Assembly (NCBI GenBank): GCA_903859715.1
Contig: CAIONS010000022.1
Location: forward strand, 1-49,039
Source: an uncultured Opitutia bacterium
GTDB lineage: Bacteria; Verrucomicrobiota; Verrucomicrobiia; Opitutales; Opitutaceae
Direction of reading: 5' to 3'
DNA length: 49,039 nucleotides
The notes beneath the pieces are model-generated. The model was not told the DNA's origin and ran no database searches. It saw only the letters and a list, made by a program, of their open reading frames with translations. Position 1 is the stretch's first letter, and each line of letters opens with the position of its first letter. This document shows, one piece after another, positions 25,688-32,288 of the stretch. The position numbers and the translations under genes were made by a program.

Positions 25688-25748
25688 GTAGGGCAGGTCT
25701 TTGACCTGCCCTCAGCGGCTCAGAGGGCGGGTCAAAGACCCGCCCTAC
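25688..25748. repeat. Four-arm GTAGGGCAGG repeat element
   Basis: Reading along: GTAGGGCAGGTC-TTT-GACCTGCCCT, then 11 bases, then AGGGCGGGTC-AAA-GACCCGCCCTAC. Each half is a near-perfect hairpin and the halves are also inverted copies of each other. It separates the E2 gene from PhyH copy 3. It is the best-preserved member of the family. Confidence 0.85.
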
Positions 25749-25792
25749 TCCAGACAGTACCGCAGAATGACGAAGCCGGTTGGTATTCATAC

Positions 25793-26821
25793 TCACAGTG
25801 CTTCCAATTCGCGCACGATCTCGCTGAGAAAATCCGCGGCGTACTTGCCGTTCACCACGCGGTGGTCGGCCGACAGCGTGAGGGTCACGCGGTTCTGCGC
25901 CACAATCCCGCCCGCCTCCACCACGGCGGTGGGCGTGACGCGGCCGATGGCCAGGATGGCGGCCTCGGGCGGGCTGACGATGGCGGTGAACGCCTCGACG
26001 CGCGTGGCGCCGAGATTGGTGATCGTGAGCGCCGTCGGACGGAGCTTGCGGGCCTCGGGATCGCCGGCCCGCAGTTTTTCCACCTTGGTGCGCAGCTCGT
26101 CGGAAATCTGCCGCGGTGTTTTCGTGGACGGATCCGCCAGTGCGATCACGTACAGTTCACCCTCGTGATCCACCGCCACCCCGATGTCCGCCGTGCCGGC
26201 GGGCTTGAGGTGGTCCGTGGCAAAGCGGCAGCCCATGCGGTCAAATTTCTTCAGGGCCCGGGCAACGGCCTGCGCAAAGAAGGCGTCCCACGCCAGCTTG
26301 GCGGGCGCCGCGGCGGTGCGCTGGCGGATCATCGGCTCGGCGTTGACCGAGGCCTGCAGATAAAAGTGCGGCGCCGTCTGTTTGCTCTCCTGCATCCGGC
26401 GCGCCACCGTGAGCTGCGTGGCGGTCAGCGGAATCGTTGCGCCAGTGGGTGCGCCGGCCGGCTGGCCGGCAGCCGCACGGTTTTTCGCGAACATGCCGCC
26501 CGCGGGCTTGGCGCCGGAGGGTGCTGCAGCGGCGGGCGCGGGCGAGGCCGGCGCGACGACCGGAGCCGGTTTAGGCGCAACGTCTGCCGTCTCGATCACG
26601 GCGATGACCTGGCCCGCGATGATCGCTTCGCCCACTGCGGCTCGCGCTGCTTTCAGGATCCCGGTGGCGATCGACTCCACCTCCATCGCCGCCTTGTCGG
26701 TTTCGACCTCAAGGAGAGGCTGCCCGCGTTTGACCGGCTCACCTACCCCTACAATCCAACGGATCACCTTGATCTCGGAGTCCGTCGTCGCCAAGTCCGG
26801 CATCTTGAATTCGATTTCCAT
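25793..26821 (-). CDS. 2-oxoacid dehydrogenase E2 acyltransferase, short form
   Basis: A 342-residue dihydrolipoyl acyltransferase. Residues 1-77 are one lipoyl domain with the modified Lys in EVETDKAAMEVES. An Ala/Pro linker follows, then directly the catalytic domain (LTATQLTVARRMQESKQTAPHFYL onward). The peripheral subunit-binding domain of about 35 residues that normally docks E1 and E3 is not present. The active-site motif reads DHRVVNG, where most E2 proteins have DHRVVDG; His is kept, Asp is Asn. It starts two bases after the PfkB gene, far from the E1 genes but in the same cluster. Confidence 0.88.
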   Translation of the reverse strand: MEIEFKMPDLATTDSEIKVIRWIVGVGEPVKRGQPLLEVETDKAAMEVESIATGILKAARAAVGEAIIAGQVIAVIETADVAPKPAPVVAPASPAPAAAAPSGAKPAGGMFAKNRAAAGQPAGAPTGATIPLTATQLTVARRMQESKQTAPHFYLQASVNAEPMIRQRTAAAPAKLAWDAFFAQAVARALKKFDRMGCRFATDHLKPAGTADIGVAVDHEGELYVIALADPSTKTPRQISDELRTKVEKLRAGDPEARKLRPTALTITNLGATRVEAFTAIVSPPEAAILAIGRVTPTAVVEAGGIVAQNRVTLTLSADHRVVNGKYAADFLSEIVRELEAL

Positions 26822-26823
26822 GG

Positions 26824-27780
26824 TCAGAGTTTCCCCGTCGCCACCGGCAGCGGATGAGCGGCGATAAACGCCGTGGCCTCCTCCGCAGCGAAGACGCCAT
26901 CCGTCGTGCCCACCGCGCGGGTCGCGGAGGCCCCGAGCGCACTGCCATAGCGCAGCTGGTCGGCCAGATCGCCGCCCCGGCGAATGGCGGCAATGATGCC
27001 CGCCCCGAACGCGTCGCCCGATCCCGACGGATCGATCACGTTCGCCGGATAGGTGCCGCACCGCCAATACTGTCCATCGCGCCCGGCAATGGCCCCGGCC
27101 TTGCCCTGAGTGATGATGACCGTGTGCGCGCCTGCGGCTTGGAAGAAGCGCAATTGGTCGAGCGGATCGGCGAGCCCTGTGATCAACTGGGCTTCGTCGT
27201 CGTTCGGCAGAAAATAATCGATGTGCGGCAGCAGCGCGGCGAGTTCGTCGCGCGCACGCCAGGTTTGCGGTACGACCACATCCACCACGGTCGTCACGCC
27301 TTTCGTCCGGCAGAATTTCAGCAGCTCGGCGAGTTCGCCGGTATCGATCCCGGGCATGGCAAACAGGCCGCCAAAATAGAAGAGCTTCAGGCCCGCGACC
27401 CAATCGCGCCGGATATGGGCGACGGTCAGCGCGCGGTTCGCCCCGAAGACGTGGAGGTAACGCCGGTCCTGACCTTCCACGAGCAGGATCACCGTCCGGC
27501 TGGTCGGATATTTATCGGTGCGGACGAGCGGCTGGCAGCCCACGCCGTGCCGCTCGAGGCCCGCCTGCAACGTGCGGGCGGAGTCGTCCTCGCCGAGGCA
27601 GCCAAGCACCTCGACCGAGAATCCCTGGCGCGCGAGGTCGATGGCGACGTTGGCGGCGCAGCCGCCCACCTTGACCGGCATCGCGTCGAGCGCGAGCAGG
27701 CGGCCCTCGCGCGGAAGTTCGCGCATGGGCCCGCAGATAATGTCCTCCACCATAATGCCGGCACAGCCGATTTCAGTCAT
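26824..27780 (-). CDS. PfkB-family sugar kinase
   Basis: A 318-residue ribokinase-fold kinase. The N-terminal substrate signature is KVGGCAANVAIDLARQGFSVEVLG; the C-terminal ATP/anion-hole motif with the catalytic Asp is DPSGSGDAFGAGII. It phosphorylates a sugar or sugar-derived hydroxyl; family members include fructokinases, 2-keto-3-deoxygluconate kinases and IolC. It lies three bases after the aldolase gene, so the natural guess is that it makes the phosphorylated ketose which that aldolase splits. The specific sugar cannot be read from sequence. Confidence 0.88.
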   Translation of the reverse strand: MTEIGCAGIMVEDIICGPMRELPREGRLLALDAMPVKVGGCAANVAIDLARQGFSVEVLGCLGEDDSARTLQAGLERHGVGCQPLVRTDKYPTSRTVILLVEGQDRRYLHVFGANRALTVAHIRRDWVAGLKLFYFGGLFAMPGIDTGELAELLKFCRTKGVTTVVDVVVPQTWRARDELAALLPHIDYFLPNDDEAQLITGLADPLDQLRFFQAAGAHTVIITQGKAGAIAGRDGQYWRCGTYPANVIDPSGSGDAFGAGIIAAIRRGGDLADQLRYGSALGASATRAVGTTDGVFAAEEATAFIAAHPLPVATGKL

Positions 27781-27783
27781 GAT

Positions 27784-28671
27784 TCAGGTTCTCCCGCAGC
27801 AACCGAGGTTTTCAATGCGTTCCAAAACCGCGTCCCGCACCGCGAGCCGGCCCGCCACCATCACGTCCTGCGGCCCGCCGATGCCGAGCAGTTCGTGCGG
27901 ATTGGCCTCACCAGACGCCAGCGCGGCCCGCACTGCCCGCAGGTAGTGCTGCTTGAGATAGGTCCCGTAATTCACCTTCGTCACGCCGAGGCCGATCGCC
28001 TGTCGCAATGAATCCGCGTCGATGCCGGTGCCGCCATGCAGCACGAGCGGCCGGTCGACCCGCCGCCGGATCGCATTCAACCGGTCCAGGTCCAAGGCCT
28101 GGGCGCCGGCGAGCCTGATGTGAACGTTGCCCACGCTCACCGCGAGCAGGTCGACGTCGGTGGCGGCCACGAAGCGCGCGGCAATTTCCGGGTCGGTCAT
28201 TTCGCCGCCCGGCGCGACTTCGCCGGAAGCGCCGCAGGGCAGTTCGCCGAGTTCGGCTTCCACTGCCACGCCGAGCGCGTGAGCGTGGTGCGTAATCCCC
28301 TGCACGCGCCGCACGTAGTCCTCGTACGGGGCCGCGGGATCGGCGGGCATGATGAGGTTGAAACCAACCTCGGCGGCGAGCCGCACCCAGTCGTCATTGG
28401 GACACTCGTTGAAGATCAACCCGCAGGGCACCGCGGCCGACTGCGCGGCGGCGCGGCCCAGTTCGGCGTACCAAGCCAGCCGTTCGGTCGCCCGGCGCGA
28501 CGGCCGGCTGAGGAAATCGCCGTTGAACCCGATGATGATCGGCGCGCGGGAAACCTCCGCGGCATCGATCACACCCTGCAGCGATTCGAGGTTCCAGCTC
28601 TCGAAATAGCCGAGTGCATAGCCGCCCGCACGGGCGCGTTGCATCAGGATCTTGATGGATTCAAGCGGCAT
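27784..28671 (-). CDS. Class II aldolase-like protein with altered active site
   Basis: A 295-residue FbaA/KbaY/GatY-type TIM barrel. The conserved VEAELGELP, zinc His in SVGNVHIR, LVLHGGTGI (second zinc His) and GVTKVNYGT (phosphate-binding Asn) are present. Where KbaY-type enzymes have L-D-H (catalytic Asp and first zinc His) this protein reads F-N-E in GLIFNECPNDDWV. Two of the three zinc histidines are therefore kept and the Asp/His pair has become Asn/Glu. It may cleave a different sugar phosphate, use Glu as a metal ligand, or be a different lyase. It overlaps deoR by 11 bases and precedes the kinase. Confidence 0.85.
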   Translation of the reverse strand: MPLESIKILMQRARAGGYALGYFESWNLESLQGVIDAAEVSRAPIIIGFNGDFLSRPSRRATERLAWYAELGRAAAQSAAVPCGLIFNECPNDDWVRLAAEVGFNLIMPADPAAPYEDYVRRVQGITHHAHALGVAVEAELGELPCGASGEVAPGGEMTDPEIAARFVAATDVDLLAVSVGNVHIRLAGAQALDLDRLNAIRRRVDRPLVLHGGTGIDADSLRQAIGLGVTKVNYGTYLKQHYLRAVRAALASGEANPHELLGIGGPQDVMVAGRLAVRDAVLERIENLGCCGRT

Positions 28672-29473
28672 GGGCGGTCCTTTTGACGGCGGGCTTCGGC
28701 CCGGCGGCGACGTGCACCTTGCAGCCCGCCTTCTCGAGTTGGGCCAGGTCGGCGCGGCGCGTCTGGCTGTCAGTCACCACAGTGTGAATCTGCGCGGTCT
28801 CCAGCACCTTGCTGAGCGCGCGCTGGCCGAATTTCGAGTGATCCACGAGCAGCACCAGCTCGACGCACTGCCGGGCGATGATCTGCTTGATGCGGAAGTT
28901 GGGCAGCGAGGACTCGAACGTGCCTTTCGCCGGGAGGAAGCCCTTGGTGCTGACAAAGGCCAGGTCCACGAAGAGGGTTTTCGCCGCGTCCTCCGCCTGG
29001 GGTCCGACATAGCACAGGCTGTTCGCATCGTAATGACCGCCGAGGCCGGTGACGGAAATGTCGCTGTTCTGGCCGAGCTCCATGCAGGCCAGCACCGAGT
29101 TGGTCACGATGGTCAGGCCCTTTTTTCCCTGGGCAATCAACCGGGCGAGCTCGAGGCAGGTCGTGCTGCCGTCGAGGAAGATCGTGGCCCGGTCCCCGAT
29201 CAGCTCCAGCGCCCGGCGGGCGATGGCCCGCTTGGCGTCGCGCTGCTGCCCGAGCCGGGAATGCACCGCGGTCTCATACAGGTACGACGGGGCATGGGCC
29301 CGCTGCACCCCGCCCACGGTGCGGATGACGCTGCCCTGCTTCACCATTTCCTCGAGGTCGCGCCGGATGGTCATCGTCGACACCCGGATGGCCGCCGCCA
29401 ACTCCTCGTAGGAGCAGGTGCCCGCCTGTTCCAGGCGGTCCTGGATGAATTGCCGGCGATCCGAAGGGGTCAT
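28661..29473 (-). CDS. DeoR-family sugar-operon repressor
   Basis: A 270-residue regulator. The N-terminal helix-turn-helix is YEELAAAIRVSTMTIRRDLEEM with the family motif TIRRDL; the C-terminal DeoRC sensor contains IFLDGSTTCLELARLI and TNSVLACMELG, which bind sugar phosphates in relatives. The start MTPSDRR at 29473 is preferred over one 21 codons upstream. It is the first gene of the minus-strand cluster and overlaps the aldolase gene, so it most likely represses its own operon until a phosphorylated intermediate appears. A matching palindrome lies at 29543-29559. Confidence 0.9.
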   Translation of the reverse strand: MTPSDRRQFIQDRLEQAGTCSYEELAAAIRVSTMTIRRDLEEMVKQGSVIRTVGGVQRAHAPSYLYETAVHSRLGQQRDAKRAIARRALELIGDRATIFLDGSTTCLELARLIAQGKKGLTIVTNSVLACMELGQNSDISVTGLGGHYDANSLCYVGPQAEDAAKTLFVDLAFVSTKGFLPAKGTFESSLPNFRIKQIIARQCVELVLLVDHSKFGQRALSKVLETAQIHTVVTDSQTRRADLAQLEKAGCKVHVAAGPKPAVKRTAHAA

Positions 29474-29542
29474 GGGGTCCGGCCGGAAACGAAAAGCAAC
29501 GAAGGGGTCACGCAAGCCACGGGGTTTATTTATCACACGTGA

Positions 29543-29559
29543 ATGTTAAATCTTAACAT
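29543..29559. promoter_or_regulatory. Candidate DeoR-type operator (17-base palindrome)
   Basis: ATGTTAA (29543-29549) and TTAACAT (29553-29559) are perfect inverted half-sites with a three-base centre. It lies 70 bases upstream of the deoR start. On the minus strand a weak promoter can be drawn with TTAAGA inside the palindrome as -35 and TAAATA as -10, 18 bases apart. The site is AT-rich in GC-rich surroundings. The rest of the 309-base gap 29474-29782 shows nothing else. Confidence 0.55.
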
Positions 29560-29782
29560 CGCGAGGAAAAAATCTGTCATGCCCGGAAATCGGTGGCTGC
29601 ACGACTTTGGGCGTGCGCCCGGTGCATTGCTGGCTTTGATCCGGCCATTCCCATGCCCTACCCCGGCACTCCTTTCCACCCGGCCTGTAGCCACCGTCGG
29701 GGAGTGAATTTTTCTCCCACACCGAGACCGGTTGTGCCGTAGGAACAGGGGAGAAACCGTTATCCCCCGCTCCCCTCCCCTC

Positions 29783-32218
29783 ATGTCCATCCTGCTCTAT
29801 GAATTCCAGCTGGCCCTGCGGCGCCTCACGCGGCGGCGGGTCCAGTCCGGGCTGATGCTGGCGACGTTCACCATCTCGATCGCCCTGTCGCTCATCAGCT
29901 GGTCTCTCTTCCATACCATCTTCCTGCAGAATCCCGAGTTTGATCCGCCGGGCGCGCTGCGTCTGATCGGGCAGACCGGGCCCAAGGCGCCCCGGCGGAT
30001 GGTGGGCTACGCCAATTTCACCTCCTCCACGCGGGAGGATTTTCTCGCGTGGAAGGAGCAGCAGACGGTCTTCAGCGATTTTGCCGCCGTCATGCTGTAC
30101 AACTCGATCTTCGTCACGACGGAGAACGGCCTGGAACGCCTGCTGAGCGCCAACGTCTCCAGCGACGCCCTGCGCCTGGTGGGCGCGCAGCCCCTGCTGG
30201 GCCGGCTGTTCACGCCCGACGAGGACAAGCTGGGCTGCGGTCCGGTCGTGATACTCAGCGAGGGCACGTGGCGGAACAAGTTCGCGGCCGACCCCGCGAT
30301 CATCGGGCGGGCCGTCAAGGTGGACGGTGTGGCGGCAACGGTCGTGGGCGTGATGCCGGCTTCGTTCCGTTTTCCCAACGACCAGGAAATGTGGGAGCCG
30401 CTGGGGTTCAGTCCGTTCGAACGCTCCGCCGACGTGCCGGTGATTGATATCATCGCCCGGCTGAGGCCTGGGATCACCGACGCGCGCGCCGCCGAGGACC
30501 TGCGTCAAATCACGGAGCGCCGGGGCTCTGCCACGTATGCGGCGCGTTTCGAGCTGCATCCGATCGTCACTCCTTTCCGGGAATACTACCTCGCCCCGGA
30601 GCTGCATCGCAGCGCGCTCGTGCTGTTTGCCCTGTCGCTGGTCTTCATCCTCGTGAGCTGTGCCAACGCCGCCAATCTCGTGATGATCGATTTCTTCGGG
30701 CGGACGGCGGAAATCTCCTCATCCCTCGCCCTCGGCATTCCCCGGGCCGCCGCCATCCGCGGCTTATGTTTCCAGCTTTTGGTCACCGCCGGCATCGCCG
30801 CGACGATCGGGACCGGCGTCCTGCTCGCGGCCGCGCCGCACGTGCATCAGGCGCTGGCGTTGTCCAATGCGCCGTATTGGCTGAAATTTTCCCTGCAGTG
30901 GCATCATCCCATGATGGCGGTGGGGCTGGCGGCGCTGTCGGCGGGCTTCGCCCTGTTTGTCCCGCTCGGTTACCTGTTTCTCGTCAGTCCAGAGCAGATC
31001 ATCCGCGACGGCGCCGGGTCGAGCCGCGGCACCGGCCGCGCGGTCGGGCGGCGGGTGCTGCTGCTCGGCCCGATCGCGCTGCTGACGGTCCTGGCTATCT
31101 CGGCGGGTTTGCTCCTGCGCTCCAGCCACAATCTCAACGAAGACCAGTGGGGCTTTGATGCCCGGCGGATCTTCAACGCCAAGACAGCCATGAAGGAGGC
31201 CGAGTTCTCCGTCACGCAACGGCTGCCCGTACAGCTGCGCCTGATGGACGAGATCGACCGCCTCCCCGGCGTGGCAGCCGCGGCCGTCATGGGCGGCGCC
31301 ATCGGCTACAGCGGGCCACCCAATATGTTCTATGCCACGACGGCGGACGGTCTCGCCGAGGGCCGCGCGGAAGGCGGCGCACAGTCGGCGCCCGTTTCGC
31401 CCGACATCTTTGCCGTCTTCGGGACCCCGTTCATCGAGGGCGAGACCTTCGCACGGGACGAAAAGCCGGGTGGGATCAACTACGCCGTCATCAACGCCTC
31501 GCTGGCCCAGCGGCTGTGGCCCCACCAGAGCGCCTTGGGCCGGACGTTTTTCACGCGCCGCGGCCCGAAGGATCCGGCCCTCCCGGCGGTGGTCCGGGGC
31601 GTGGTGCGCGACTTCCAGGCCGCCGGGCCCAAGGCCGCGGTCAACGACGCGATCTACACCTCGCTCGTGCAGTATTGCCCGTCGTATCTGTTCATCTACG
31701 TCCGCGGCGAGCGAACGCCCCCGACGATCGATGACATCACCCGGGCCGCCCGCCGCGTGGATCCCCGCCTGCCCATCTACCTGCCAGCCACCCTGCAAGG
31801 CGTGATCGAGAAGGAACTCGGCACCGTGCGCCTTACCATGCAGCTGACCACGGTCTATGCCGTGGCGGCCGTGCTGCTCTGCGCCATCGGCGTCTATAGC
31901 CTCACGGTTTCCCAGATCCTCCAACGCCGGCGTGAATTCGGGATCCGGATGGCGCTTGGCATCGAACCCAACCGGCTGTGGGTTCGCTTCGCCCGCGGGC
32001 ATCTGCTCACCGCGGCTTCCGGCGTGCTGCTCGGCTTGGGCGCGGCCATGGCCGTGGCCCATGTGCTGCAGTCGCTGCTGTTCGGGGTGAAGGAACGGGA
32101 TCCGCTCACGTTTGTAGCCGTCACCCTGGTCATCCTGCTGGTTTCCGCGCTCGCCTGCGTCCCCAGCCTGTTCCGCCTTCAGCGGATCAATCCGGCAGAA
32201 TGTTTGCGCAGTTTGTGA
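29783..32218 (+). CDS. ADOP-type ABC permease (MacB/FtsX family)
   Basis: An 811-residue membrane protein starting MSILLYEFQLALRRLTRRR. The first half has a helix (about 20-45), a periplasmic MacB-type domain (DFLAWKEQQTVFSDFAA; LGRLFTPDED; VVGVMPASFRFP), then three helices near 280-410; the second half repeats this pattern to the end (QILQRRREFGIRMALG; PLTFVAVTLVILLVSALACV). This duplicated layout is the ADOP group, common in Acidobacteria and Verrucomicrobiota, and usually lacks its own ATPase gene, as here. The substrate is unknown; MacB relatives drive mechanotransmission across the envelope. Confidence 0.85.
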   Translation: MSILLYEFQLALRRLTRRRVQSGLMLATFTISIALSLISWSLFHTIFLQNPEFDPPGALRLIGQTGPKAPRRMVGYANFTSSTREDFLAWKEQQTVFSDFAAVMLYNSIFVTTENGLERLLSANVSSDALRLVGAQPLLGRLFTPDEDKLGCGPVVILSEGTWRNKFAADPAIIGRAVKVDGVAATVVGVMPASFRFPNDQEMWEPLGFSPFERSADVPVIDIIARLRPGITDARAAEDLRQITERRGSATYAARFELHPIVTPFREYYLAPELHRSALVLFALSLVFILVSCANAANLVMIDFFGRTAEISSSLALGIPRAAAIRGLCFQLLVTAGIAATIGTGVLLAAAPHVHQALALSNAPYWLKFSLQWHHPMMAVGLAALSAGFALFVPLGYLFLVSPEQIIRDGAGSSRGTGRAVGRRVLLLGPIALLTVLAISAGLLLRSSHNLNEDQWGFDARRIFNAKTAMKEAEFSVTQRLPVQLRLMDEIDRLPGVAAAAVMGGAIGYSGPPNMFYATTADGLAEGRAEGGAQSAPVSPDIFAVFGTPFIEGETFARDEKPGGINYAVINASLAQRLWPHQSALGRTFFTRRGPKDPALPAVVRGVVRDFQAAGPKAAVNDAIYTSLVQYCPSYLFIYVRGERTPPTIDDITRAARRVDPRLPIYLPATLQGVIEKELGTVRLTMQLTTVYAVAAVLLCAIGVYSLTVSQILQRRREFGIRMALGIEPNRLWVRFARGHLLTAASGVLLGLGAAMAVAHVLQSLLFGVKERDPLTFVAVTLVILLVSALACVPSLFRLQRINPAECLRSL

Positions 32219-32249
32219 AAACCGGATCTCCCCTGGCACTTCTCTCAAT

Positions 32250-32275
32250 CCAGCCTCCTCACGTCAGCTGCTGCG
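32250..32275. repeat. Solitary half copy of the CGTAGCAGC repeat
   Basis: These 26 bases match 24771-24796, the right arm of the repeat inside the glycosidase gene, in 23 of 26 positions. No left arm lies nearby. It sits in the 70-base gap between the convergent ADOP and RND genes. Confidence 0.7.
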
Positions 32276-32288
32276 AGCCGGGAAAATC

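Noticed and set aside
11852-29473. Sulfoquinovose or inositol degradation cluster
   Set aside because: A PfkB kinase with a class II aldolase and DeoR resembles parts of both, but no sulfoquinovosidase, sulfo-transporter or other iol genes are present.
30764-32248. A 494-codon minus-strand frame opposite the ADOP permease
   Set aside because: Low-complexity Gln/His/Arg-rich translation and no start signal; the plus strand has a clear membrane protein.
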